From NCBI GenBank assembly GCA_905209455.1, contig CAJLTA010000006.1, positions 27,139 through 91,138 of the forward strand: 64,000 nt of DNA, in the 5' to 3' direction. The stretch is from an uncultured Collinsella sp. Lineage in GTDB: Bacteria; Actinomycetota; Coriobacteriia; Coriobacteriales; Coriobacteriaceae. Shown one piece after another: positions 33,338 through 41,118 of the stretch (its first letter is position 1; each line of letters begins with the position of its first letter). A model generated the notes under the pieces. It was not told the DNA's origin, made no database searches, and worked only from the letters and a program-made list of their open reading frames with translations. A program made the position numbers and the translations under genes.

Positions 33338-34288
33338 ATGGTTAACGAGAAGAAGGTCGCTATTGTCGGCTGCGGCTTCGTCGGTTCGTCTTCGGCGTTC
33401 GCTCTGATGCAGAGCGGTCTGTTCTCCGAGATGGTCCTCATCGACGTGGACAAGAACCGCGCCGAGGGTGAGGCTCTGGATATCGCGCACGGCATGACGT
33501 TTGCCGAGCCGATGAAGATCTACGCCGGCGATTATTCCGATGTCGCCGACGCCGCCATGATCGTCGTCACCGCTGGCGCTGCCCAGAAGCCCGGTGAGAC
33601 CCGCCTGGACCTGGTCAACAAGAACGTTAACATCTTTAAGTCCATTATCCCCGAGATTAAGAAGTCCGGCTTCGACGGCATTCTGCTAATCGTCTCCAAC
33701 CCGGTTGATGTTCTGACCTATGCTGCCATCAAGATGTCCGGCCTGCCCGAGGGCCATGTCATCGGCTCCGGCACCGTGCTCGACACTGGCCGTCTGCAGC
33801 AGATGCTTGGTGCCCACGTCGAGGTTGACCCGCGCGATGTCCAGGCCTATGTCATGGGCGAGCACGGCGACTCCGAGTTTGTCGCTTGGTCCAGCGCTCA
33901 GGTTGCTGGCGTTCCGCTGAACACCTTCTGCGAGCTTCACGGTCATCTGGAGCACGAGGCTGCCGAGAAGCGTATCGCCGAGGACGTCAAAAACTCCGCC
34001 TACACCATCATCGAGAAGAAGCACGCCACCTACTACGGCGTCGCCATGGCCGTCAAGCGCATCTGCACCGCTGTCATGCGCGATGAGCAGACCGTTCTGC
34101 CCGTTTCCTCGCTCATGGTGGGCGAGTATGGCCTGTCCGATCTGGCTATCTCCATGCCGACGGTCGTTGGCCGCGACGGCGTCGTCTGCCGCGTCCCCGT
34201 GCCGCTGAACGATGACGAGCAGCATGAGCTCACCGCCTCCGCCAAGGCCCTCAAGGACATCATCGACAGCGTCGACTTCTCCTGCTAA
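33338..34288 (+). CDS. ldh: L-lactate dehydrogenase
   Basis: 316 aa from ATG 33338 (GAGAGATGGGAG upstream). NAD-binding VAIVGCGFVGSSSAFALM, substrate-loop VTAGAAQKPGETRLDL (Arg residues) and the catalytic His in YVMGEHGDSEF. The Gln of AQKPGE at the specificity position favours pyruvate over oxaloacetate, so LDH rather than malate dehydrogenase. It regenerates NAD+ during fermentation in the cytoplasm. Strong codon bias fits high expression. Confidence 0.93.
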   Translation: MVNEKKVAIVGCGFVGSSSAFALMQSGLFSEMVLIDVDKNRAEGEALDIAHGMTFAEPMKIYAGDYSDVADAAMIVVTAGAAQKPGETRLDLVNKNVNIFKSIIPEIKKSGFDGILLIVSNPVDVLTYAAIKMSGLPEGHVIGSGTVLDTGRLQQMLGAHVEVDPRDVQAYVMGEHGDSEFVAWSSAQVAGVPLNTFCELHGHLEHEAAEKRIAEDVKNSAYTIIEKKHATYYGVAMAVKRICTAVMRDEQTVLPVSSLMVGEYGLSDLAISMPTVVGRDGVVCRVPVPLNDDEQHELTASAKALKDIIDSVDFSC

Positions 34289-34322
34289 ATTCGGCTCGTT
34301 TGGGCAACAGGCTACAATGAAA

Positions 34323-34355
34323 GGCGTCCGGGCCACACGGTCCGGGCGTCTTTTT
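34323..34355 (+). terminator. Terminator of ldh
   Basis: GGCGTCCGGGCC and GGTCCGGGCGTC pair with wobble around ACAC, followed by TTTTT. Confidence 0.8.
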
Positions 34356-34365
34356 GGTGCGAGGG

Positions 34366-34386
34366 GGTCAGGTTACTTTGCACCAC
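34366..34386 (+). repeat. Left member of an inverted repeat flanking the DUF2974 gene
   Basis: GGTCAGGTTACTTTGCACCA; its reverse complement matches 35580-35600 at 18 of 21 positions. Shares the AGGTTA core of the GGGACAGGTT family. Confidence 0.7.
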
Positions 34387-34415
34387 CCCAATGCACCATA
34401 GTTGATGGGAGGGCC

Positions 34416-35576
34416 ATGTCGGATTCGCCTAATTTTTTGACCTATGCCCAGACGGCGTTTGATCCGTTTGAGGAACGGCCGTTCTGCGCGGTGGATAGCC
34501 TGGTCTTTGCGTGGTTGTCCTATTTGCGTTTGCCGGGTGATATGGCGGAGCTGACGAACTGGCAGGGCCTAGACGTACGCGAGCTGCTGCGCGCCGAGTG
34601 CTACCAAGACATGATTGGCGACCTGTGGGATCCGGAGGGGAGCCGTGCCCTGTTGGAGGCTGTGGCAGCAAGCCCTCGCTACCGTGGCGTTCGTGTTTGC
34701 GGCTATCGTAGCGTGAGTGATGCCGAGACAACGGAGCAGTTTGCGGCCATGACGTTCCGATTTCCGGCGGGGTTTAGCTATCTTGCCTTCCGGGGGACCG
34801 ACAGCACGATTGTGGGCTGGAAAGAGGACTTTAACATGGCGTTCCGGTGTCCTGTGCCGGCCCAGGAATCCGCGGCGCGTTATGTAGACGAGGCGGCGGA
34901 TGCGATTGACGGGCCGCTTTTGTGCGGAGGTCATTCCAAGGGTGGAAACCTTGCGGTGTACGGTGCGGCGATGTGCCCCGATGTCGCCCGTGAGCGAATC
35001 GAACGGGCGTATTCCCATGATGGTCCGGGCTTCGTCGAGGAGTTTCTGAGCGGCAACGCCTTCGCCGATCTATCCGGTCGAATCGACAAGACGCTACCTC
35101 GGTCGTCGATCTTTGGCATGATGTTCGAGACACAGGAGGACTATGCCATCGTTGAGAGCACCGAGTTCAGCCTGCTTCAGCATAATCCCTTTAGCTGGGT
35201 GGTTGATGGTCGCGACTTCGTGTACTGTGAGCGCCTGTCCGCCGGTGCTCGATACGTTGATGGCTCCATTCGCGAGATGCTGCTTGCGGTGTCGCCTAGC
35301 GAGCGCGAGCGTTTTGTAGATGCGTTGTTCTCCGTGCTTGAGGCTACGGGTGCTGAGCGGTTTGCGGATATCGCTGGGAATCTGCGCGAGAGCCTGCCCG
35401 TGATGCTCCAGGCTGCGCAAGGCTTTGACAAGGATACGCGACGCTTTGTCTCGCAGACTATCGTTGCGATTCTTAAGTGTGCGCTTCTGCCCAAACGTCC
35501 CCAGATCGACATGCCCGCTGCCGGCAAGAGCTTGGCAGAACAGCTCGAGGCTTGGCAGTCCGAGCTCCTGCGCTAA
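34416..35576 (+). CDS. DUF2974 (Mbeg1-like) alpha/beta-hydrolase
   Basis: 386 aa from ATG 34416. Serine-hydrolase core: FSYLAFRGTDSTIVGWKEDF, nucleophile elbow GGHSKGGNLAVYGA (about residue 175), SHDGPGFVEEF, and a late His in LLQHNPFSWVVDG. This is the DUF2974/Mbeg1-like family of uncharacterised esterase- or lipase-like proteins common in gut Firmicutes and Coriobacteriia. No signal peptide, so cytoplasmic. The gene is enclosed by an inverted repeat, which hints at insertion as a cassette. Substrate unknown. Confidence 0.85.
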   Translation: MSDSPNFLTYAQTAFDPFEERPFCAVDSLVFAWLSYLRLPGDMAELTNWQGLDVRELLRAECYQDMIGDLWDPEGSRALLEAVAASPRYRGVRVCGYRSVSDAETTEQFAAMTFRFPAGFSYLAFRGTDSTIVGWKEDFNMAFRCPVPAQESAARYVDEAADAIDGPLLCGGHSKGGNLAVYGAAMCPDVARERIERAYSHDGPGFVEEFLSGNAFADLSGRIDKTLPRSSIFGMMFETQEDYAIVESTEFSLLQHNPFSWVVDGRDFVYCERLSAGARYVDGSIREMLLAVSPSERERFVDALFSVLEATGAERFADIAGNLRESLPVMLQAAQGFDKDTRRFVSQTIVAILKCALLPKRPQIDMPAAGKSLAEQLEAWQSELLR

Positions 35577-35579
35577 CCA

Positions 35580-35600
35580 TTGGTGCAAAGCAACCTGTCC
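35580..35600 (-). repeat. Right member of the inverted repeat flanking the DUF2974 gene
   Basis: TTGGTGCAAAGCAACCTGTC on +, four bases after the DUF2974 stop; see 34366. The wider copy to 35612 is itself a dyad (TTGGTGCA / TGCACCAA). Confidence 0.7.
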
Positions 35601-35687
35601 CCGATGCACCAATCTTCGATGCGCCTGGGGCGGGATCGACCGCTATACTGGTTCGTGCCGAAATCGATCTAGAACGGAATGCCGTAT

Positions 35688-36692
35688 ATGAAAATCAATC
35701 ACGCGATTCTGCATATCCTGGACTTTGACTCTGCCGTCAACGTTATGAGCCAGCGCGAGCTCGATATCGAGAGCCGCACCGTGCGTAATTTCGTAACCAC
35801 GCACCTGCGGCGCGCTCGTACCTCGGCTGATAACAAGCGTGCCACGTTTGCCGAGAACTCCGCATTCGGCGGCGAGCTCAAGGGCTATTTCTTTGGTGAG
35901 CGTGAGTTCGTGGATCTGTCTCAGCAGATTGCGGAGTTCATCTCTTCCGAACTTACCAAGGCCGAGAAAGCCGAGTCCACTGACGTGCTTGTGGCGGACT
36001 TTGATGACGATGAGGATGCCCGCTGGTTTGCCGTGATGCTGCTGGGCTCCAAGCAGGCTTTTATGCACGAGGTGGGTCGCGAAGAGGGCGAGGTGCGCAA
36101 CGACATTGCGCGCCACTACGCCATTCTGCCGAATCCCTCGCAAAAGGTGCCGAGCTATGCAATCGTGCGTGCAAGCACCATGGAGATCGGCTATGTGGAT
36201 AAGAAGCGCAAGATTGCCGGCGAGGATCGCATGCTCATTCCCGATGGCCTGCTGCAGTGCGACACGGGGGTATCGGGCAAGGAGGTCATCGACACCGTGA
36301 CGCGTGTGGTCGAGGAAGTCGCCGAGGAGCACGGTGCCAACACGGCCGTGGCGCTCGCCAAGGTTAAGGCTGCCGTTGCCGAGAAAGTCGAGGATGACGA
36401 GGAGCTGCCGCCTTGGGATATCGTCGATGAGGTCTTTGAGGACGAACCAGTTATCAAGGAGAGCGTGCGCGCGGCACTGACTGAGGAGAAGGTGCCTGAG
36501 CGCGTTCCCGTGGAGCGCAAGCAAGTTGAGCGCGCGGCCGTGCGCAATCACAAGATCCGTACCGACACGGGCATCGAGATCAGCTTCCCGGCCGAGATGG
36601 GTTCGAACTCCGAGTACATCGAGTTCGTCAATGAGCCCAACGGCCTCATCTCCATCGAGCTCAAGAATATCGGGTCAATTGAGAATCGATAA
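35688..36692 (+). CDS. Nucleoid-associated protein (NdpA/YejK family)
   Basis: 334 aa. The N-terminus INHAILHILDFDS and segments LKGYFFGEREFVDLSQQIAE, DVLVADFDDDEDARWFAVML and MLIPDGLLQCDTGVSGKEV match the 37-kDa nucleoid-associated protein family. The middle is acidic and the C-terminal part ends in an immunoglobulin-like region. Its exact role on DNA is unknown. Start: ATG 35688 is used; ATG 35679 in frame is possible, and neither has a strong ribosome binding site. Confidence 0.82.
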   Translation: MKINHAILHILDFDSAVNVMSQRELDIESRTVRNFVTTHLRRARTSADNKRATFAENSAFGGELKGYFFGEREFVDLSQQIAEFISSELTKAEKAESTDVLVADFDDDEDARWFAVMLLGSKQAFMHEVGREEGEVRNDIARHYAILPNPSQKVPSYAIVRASTMEIGYVDKKRKIAGEDRMLIPDGLLQCDTGVSGKEVIDTVTRVVEEVAEEHGANTAVALAKVKAAVAEKVEDDEELPPWDIVDEVFEDEPVIKESVRAALTEEKVPERVPVERKQVERAAVRNHKIRTDTGIEISFPAEMGSNSEYIEFVNEPNGLISIELKNIGSIENR

Positions 36693-36717
36693 ACTGCGCT
36701 TGGACGCTGCAAAAATA

Positions 36718-36753
36718 AAGGCCGAAGCCCCGGATGAGGGCTTCGGCCTTTTT
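36718..36753 (+). terminator. Terminator of the nucleoid-associated protein gene
   Basis: AAGGCCGAAGCCC and GGGCTTCGGCCTT pair around CGGATGA, then TTT. Confidence 0.9.
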
Positions 36754-36775
36754 ACTTGGGGCTGAATTACGTTGC

Positions 36776-36935
36776 AGGTCGAGCATACGTCAGCGAAAAC
36801 GACCCAGAGCGAGCAAGGTGACGTGAAAGAGGAGGGCATCGACCTTCTGGTCATGCCCGACGATTGAACGTCAGATTGCCGCTTAGGGGCGTTTGCAGCG
36901 TCGAGCCGTTACGCGGTTTGGTAAAACCGCGTAAC
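36776..36935 (-). repeat. Dispersed stem-loop repeat, copy B
   Basis: Reverse orientation: the 12-bp-arm GTTACGCGG hairpin (36908-36935) lies two bases after the dapH stop, followed by GGCTCGACGCTGC and a long imperfect stem. The apical part differs from other copies (GGGCATGACC-AGAA-GGTCGATGCCC) but still pairs. Confidence 0.8.
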
Positions 36936-36937
36936 TT

Positions 36938-37657
36938 CTACAGCTGGCGCAGGCCCTCTTCCAGGCCGGTCTTGCTGTCGGTCTTCTCGTCGCGCATCTT
37001 GATGACGCGGGCGGGAATGCCGGCCACGACGGCGCCGGCGGGGACGTCCTCGACGCACACGGCACCGGCAGCCACGACAGCGCCCTTGCCCACGCGCACG
37101 CCCTCCAAGACCACGGCGTTGGCGCCGATCATGACATCGTCCTCGACGATGACGGGCGTGGCGCTGGCGGGCTCCACAACGCCTGCCAGCACGGTGCCGG
37201 CGCCGATGTGGCAGTTCTTGCCCACGGTGGCGCGACCGCCCAGCACGGCGCCCATATCGATCATGGAACCCTCGCCGATAACGGAGCCGATGTTGATGAT
37301 GGCGCCCATCATGATGACGGCACGGTCGCCAATCTCGACGCGGTCGCGGATGATCGCGCCCGGCTCGATGCGGGCGTTGATGCCCTTAAGGTCGAGCATG
37401 GGCACGGCGGAGTTGCGGCAATCGTTTTCAACGTCGTAGTAATCGATGGAATCGGCATTGGCGTCCAGGATGGTCTTGAGCTCGTCCCAGTCGCCAAAGA
37501 CGGTCTTGCCGCGACGGCCGCCGTAGACATGTGCGTCGCCCCAGGCAACCTTCATGCCCGGCTTCTCGCGCACGTACAGCTTGACGGGCGTCTTTTTGGG
37601 CGCGGTGGCGATGTAGTTGATAATCTCCTGTGCATCCATCTCGGCTGCGTTGCTCAT
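36938..37657 (-). CDS. dapH: Tetrahydrodipicolinate N-acetyltransferase
   Basis: 239 aa. Left-handed beta-helix of hexapeptide repeats (INARIEPGAIIRDRVEIGDR, AVIMMGAIINIGSVIGEGSM, GKGAVVAAGAVCVEDVPAGA). The N-terminal EIINYIATAPKKTPVKLYV is typical of the acetyl form (DapH) rather than the succinyl form (DapD). It acetylates tetrahydrodipicolinate with acetyl-CoA, committing to the acetylase branch of DAP/lysine synthesis. Last gene of the lysA-dapA, dapB, dapH operon; AAAGGAGAG precedes the ATG. Confidence 0.93.
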   Translation of the reverse strand: MSNAAEMDAQEIINYIATAPKKTPVKLYVREKPGMKVAWGDAHVYGGRRGKTVFGDWDELKTILDANADSIDYYDVENDCRNSAVPMLDLKGINARIEPGAIIRDRVEIGDRAVIMMGAIINIGSVIGEGSMIDMGAVLGGRATVGKNCHIGAGTVLAGVVEPASATPVIVEDDVMIGANAVVLEGVRVGKGAVVAAGAVCVEDVPAGAVVAGIPARVIKMRDEKTDSKTGLEEGLRQL

Positions 37658-37696
37658 TTGCTATCTCTCCTTTGGGTGGATTCGGTTGATACCTGG

Positions 37697-38437
37697 TTAG
37701 GCAAACATGACCTTGTCGAACGTATAGAAGCCGGGTTCGCGGGTGACGAGCTTCTGCGCGGCTGCCAAGGCGCCGTTGACAAAGATCTGACGGCTCGTGG
37801 CGCGGTGGGTGAGCGTGACCTCCTCGTCCTGGCCAAAGAAGCTCACCTCGTGCACGCCGGCGACGGTGCCGCCGCGCAGCGAGTGCATACCGATTTCCTT
37901 GGGATCGCGTGCTCCGCACATGCCCTCGCGGCCATAGACGGGGTGGTAGCCTGCCTCGGGTTCAGCTTCGACGACGGCGTCGAGCAGCAGCTTGGCAGTG
38001 CCGCTGGGGGCGTCGACCTTTTGGTTGTGGTGCGTCTCGACGATTTCGCAGTCAAAGCCGGGCAGCTCGCGTGTAGCCTGCGCCACCAGATGGCGCAGGG
38101 CTGCGATACCGATGGAGTAATTGCCCGAGTGCATAACGCGGGTGTTCTGGCCCAGCTCACGCAGGCGGTCCATCTGCTCGGGGGTGTAGCCTGTGGTGCC
38201 TGAGACCAACGCCGCGCCCGTGCGCTCGACATAGGCGACGACGGCGTCGAAGGTCGCGACGTTCGAGAAGTCGATGATGACGTCGGCAGCCGGTGCGTTC
38301 TCGAGCTCGCTCAAATCGAAGCCAATCTGGGCCACGATATCAAAAACGGGCTGCCCGGCGGCGTCGACAATGCCTTCGGCGGTAGTGCGGATGAGCGAGC
38401 CCATGCGGCCCGTTCCCATAATGACGGTCTTAATCAA
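37697..38437 (-). CDS. dapB: 4-Hydroxy-tetrahydrodipicolinate reductase
   Basis: 246 aa. Dinucleotide-binding VIMGTGRMGSLIRTTAEG, the catalytic ETHHNQKVDAPSGTAKLLL (His pair and Lys) and SGTTGYTPEQMD are complete. It reduces HTPA to tetrahydrodipicolinate with NAD(P)H. Its start overlaps the stop of the lysA-dapA gene by 8 bases, so translation is coupled; dapH follows after 39 bases. Confidence 0.96.
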   Translation of the reverse strand: MIKTVIMGTGRMGSLIRTTAEGIVDAAGQPVFDIVAQIGFDLSELENAPAADVIIDFSNVATFDAVVAYVERTGAALVSGTTGYTPEQMDRLRELGQNTRVMHSGNYSIGIAALRHLVAQATRELPGFDCEIVETHHNQKVDAPSGTAKLLLDAVVEAEPEAGYHPVYGREGMCGARDPKEIGMHSLRGGTVAGVHEVSFFGQDEEVTLTHRATSRQIFVNGALAAAQKLVTREPGFYTFDKVMFA

Positions 38438-40739
38438 GTAGACCAGCTCCCTTCAGAGCATCGGTAAGTGCGGCTCGCGTGTCGTCTGCCATGGGGCACA
38501 GCGGCATACGGTAGTTTGCCTCGATCATGCCCATCTGGGCGAGCGCTTCCTTGACGGGGATGGGGTTGACCTCGCTAAAGAGGGCGTTGATGAGCGGCTG
38601 GCCGGCAATCTGGATATCGCGGGCGCGCGCTACGTCGCCGTCCAGATAAGCGCGGCACATGTCGTGTACAAGCTGCGGCTGCACGTCGGCCCACACGCTG
38701 ATGGTGCCCGAAGCGCCCAGGCTCATGAGCGGCACTGTGAGTGCATCCTCGCCCGAGTACATGCGGAAATCGTCGGACAGCAGGTGGGCGATCTTGGCCG
38801 CGTAGGCGACGTTGCCCGAGGCCTCCTTGATGCCCATGATGTTGGGGTGCGCGGCTAGGCGCTCTACGTTGCGCTCGCTGATACCGCAGCCGCAGCGGCC
38901 GGGGATGTTGTACAGGATGCAGGGGATGTCAACGGCATCGGCGACGGTCTTAAAGTGCTGATAGATACCCTCTTCGTTGGACTTGTTGTAGTAGGGGGTA
39001 ATGAGCAGCAGGCCGTCGGCTCCCAAGCCCTGGTAAGTAAGCGACTTGGTGAGCATGGTCTGCGTGGAGTTGGAGCCCGAGCCGGCGATGACGGGGACGC
39101 GTCCTGCAACTTGCTTGACCACCGCGGCGACAACGGAGTTGTCCTCGTCGTCGGTCATCGTGGCGCTCTCGCCGGTGGTGCCTAGGGTGAGGATGGCGTC
39201 GGTGCCGTTTTGCAGGTGGAAATCGATAAGGCGCCCAAGCGCGTCAAAGTCGACACTGCCGTCCTTTTTAAACGGCGTAACTAGGGCGACGGTTGAGCCC
39301 TCGAGATTGCGGATGTCCATGTTCTTCCCCTTCGCCTCTGCGATCTGGATGCGTTTGTTCCATTGAGCTGCGACTGCCAAGCGCTCGTCTTTGGCGCGAC
39401 GGCGTGCACTTTCGGCGCGCGACTTGGCCAGCAGCTCTCGGCCGCACGGCAGCACGTCGAGCGTGGCAAAGTAATCGCCCGGGCGCTCGGCGCGGCGGAT
39501 GAGGTCGGCCGCGCCATCGGGGCGCAGCAGGACCTCGGCCGAGCGCAGCCGTCCGTTGTAGTTGTAGCCCATGGAGTAGCCATGCGCACCGGTATCGTGG
39601 ATTACAAGCAGGTCACCCATGTCGATATGCGGCAGCTCGCGATCGATGGCGAACTTATCGTTGTTCTCGCACAGATTGCCCGTAATGTCGTACGTGTTCG
39701 TGACCGGTGCTGCGGTCTTGTCAGGGCCACCCGGCTGTCCCATCACCGTAATGTGGTGGTAGGCACCATACATAGCGGGACGAATGAGGTCGACGGCGCT
39801 TGCGTCCATGCCGATATAGTCCTTGTAGATCTGCTTTTCGTGGATGGCCTTGGTGACCAGGCATCCGTAGGGTCCCATCATAAAGCGACCCATCTCGGTG
39901 CAGATCGCCACATCGCCCATGCCGGCGGGGACCAGAATCTCGTCGTAGGCTGCGTGTACGCCCTCGCCGATGGCGTGGATATCGTTAGCCTGTTGCTCGG
40001 GCAGGTAGGGGATGCCCACACCGCCGGACAGATTGATAAAGGCGACATGTGCGCCGGTCTCGCGCTCCAGGCGCACGGCAAGCTCAAAGAGGATGCGTGC
40101 GAGCTTGGGATAGTAGTCGTTAGTGACGGTATTACTGGCAAGGAAGGCATGGATGCCAAAATTCTCGGCGCCCTTGGCCTTGAGCATGCGGAAAGCCTCA
40201 AAGAGCTGCTCGGTGGTCATGCCGTACTTGGAGTCGCCGGGGTTGTCCATAATGCCGTTGGAGAGCTGGAACAGGCCGCCCGGATTAAAACGGCAGCTGA
40301 CCATCTTGGGAATGGGTCCCGCAACGCGCTCAAAGAACTCGATATGGCTGATGTCGTCAAAGTTGACGATGGCACCCAGTTTATCTGCAAGGGCAAAATC
40401 CGCCGCCGGCGTGTCGTTGGACGAGAACATGATGTCGTGGCCGGTGATGCCCAGTGAGCGGGCAATCATGAGCTCGGTATAGCTCGAGCAATCGCAGCCG
40501 CAGCCGTATTCATTGAGGATGGAGATGAGTGCCGGGTTAGGGTTGGCCTTGACGGCAAAGTACTCCTTAAATCCCGGATTCCATGCAAAGGCGTCGCGCA
40601 CTTCTTGCATGTTACGGCGGATGCCCGCCTCGTCGTATAGATGAAACGGCGTGGGAAACTGCTCGACGATATGCTCGAGCGTCTCCTTGTCCACAAACGG
40701 CTGCTTTGCCGCATATGCCTCGTTGGGGGTCAATGCCAT
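38430..40739 (-). CDS. lysA-dapA: LysA-DapA fusion: diaminopimelate decarboxylase / dihydrodipicolinate synthase
   Basis: 769 aa in one unbroken frame. Residues 1 to about 460 are a PLP-dependent decarboxylase: Schiff-base Lys in YFAVKANPNPALISILNEYG, SSNDTPAADFALADKLGA, LSGGVGIPYLPEQ, EMGRFMMGPYG and MYGAYHHITVMG; several motifs deviate from classical LysA (no HIGSQ). Residues 474-769 are a full DapA barrel: TLGTTGESATMTDDE, LYNIPGR Tyr, GIKEASGN Schiff-base Lys. The two enzymes are the last and first steps of the lysine branch. The DapA part has its own Met (39318-39320) behind AAGGGGAAG, so separate DapA might also be made. A lysine riboswitch precedes the gene. Confidence 0.9.
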   Translation of the reverse strand: MALTPNEAYAAKQPFVDKETLEHIVEQFPTPFHLYDEAGIRRNMQEVRDAFAWNPGFKEYFAVKANPNPALISILNEYGCGCDCSSYTELMIARSLGITGHDIMFSSNDTPAADFALADKLGAIVNFDDISHIEFFERVAGPIPKMVSCRFNPGGLFQLSNGIMDNPGDSKYGMTTEQLFEAFRMLKAKGAENFGIHAFLASNTVTNDYYPKLARILFELAVRLERETGAHVAFINLSGGVGIPYLPEQQANDIHAIGEGVHAAYDEILVPAGMGDVAICTEMGRFMMGPYGCLVTKAIHEKQIYKDYIGMDASAVDLIRPAMYGAYHHITVMGQPGGPDKTAAPVTNTYDITGNLCENNDKFAIDRELPHIDMGDLLVIHDTGAHGYSMGYNYNGRLRSAEVLLRPDGAADLIRRAERPGDYFATLDVLPCGRELLAKSRAESARRRAKDERLAVAAQWNKRIQIAEAKGKNMDIRNLEGSTVALVTPFKKDGSVDFDALGRLIDFHLQNGTDAILTLGTTGESATMTDDEDNSVVAAVVKQVAGRVPVIAGSGSNSTQTMLTKSLTYQGLGADGLLLITPYYNKSNEEGIYQHFKTVADAVDIPCILYNIPGRCGCGISERNVERLAAHPNIMGIKEASGNVAYAAKIAHLLSDDFRMYSGEDALTVPLMSLGASGTISVWADVQPQLVHDMCRAYLDGDVARARDIQIAGQPLINALFSEVNPIPVKEALAQMGMIEANYRMPLCPMADDTRAALTDALKGAGLLD

Positions 40740-40752
40740 GTCCCGTAAACCT

Positions 40753-40817
40753 CGCTATCCAGACGGCGCCATCGGCGCATCGAATCCGCATAGCGTGGAC
40801 CCCATGTCCGGATAGCG
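40753..40817 (-). promoter_or_regulatory. Alternative stem in the riboswitch expression platform
   Basis: CGCTATCCGGAC (40817-40806 on -) pairs with GTCTGGATAGCG (40764-40753), next to the CGAGG ribosome binding site of lysA-dapA. The first strand also supplies the 3' side of the aptamer P1 stem, so the two pairings exclude each other; translational control is likely. Confidence 0.6.
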
Positions 40818-40967
40818 CTCCCGCATTGCTGCAGACAGTCCTGCGGGTGTTTCCCGCAGGCCCACCAGGTTGTTCGTGCCCGAAAAACCCAGTTCGGCGG
40901 GTTTCGCCTCCCCACGGGGTCAAAGTCTGCCGACTCGCCCGCGGATCTTCGTGCCCGCGCCTCTATC
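40811..40967 (-). ncRNA. Lysine riboswitch (L box)
   Basis: On the - strand the conserved elements appear in order: GATAGAGGCGCG, GACCCCGTGGGGAGGCGAAA, CCCGCCGAACTGGG, and GGACTGTCTGC, closing with CTATC that pairs with GATAG (P1). These match the lysine aptamer. It lies in the leader of lysA-dapA, a lysine biosynthesis operon, exactly where expected. Boundaries are approximate. Confidence 0.88.
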
Positions 40968-40978
40968 AAGTGGTAAAG

Positions 40979-41007
40979 ACCCTACCACGTTGCACTTTAC
41001 CAAACAA
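40979..41007 (-). promoter_or_regulatory. Promoter of the lysine operon
   Basis: TTGTTT (41007-41002) and TAGGGT (40984-40979) on the - strand with 17 bases between; transcription would start a few bases before the aptamer. Confidence 0.55.
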
Positions 41008-41118
41008 GAGTATTCGTATATAACGTTTAAAAAATGCAGGGATATGCTGGAAATAAGGGCGTCATAATTCTGCATCACAATAGTGTGTGAATGGATATGC
41101 CCCATGAAAGGACCCTTT

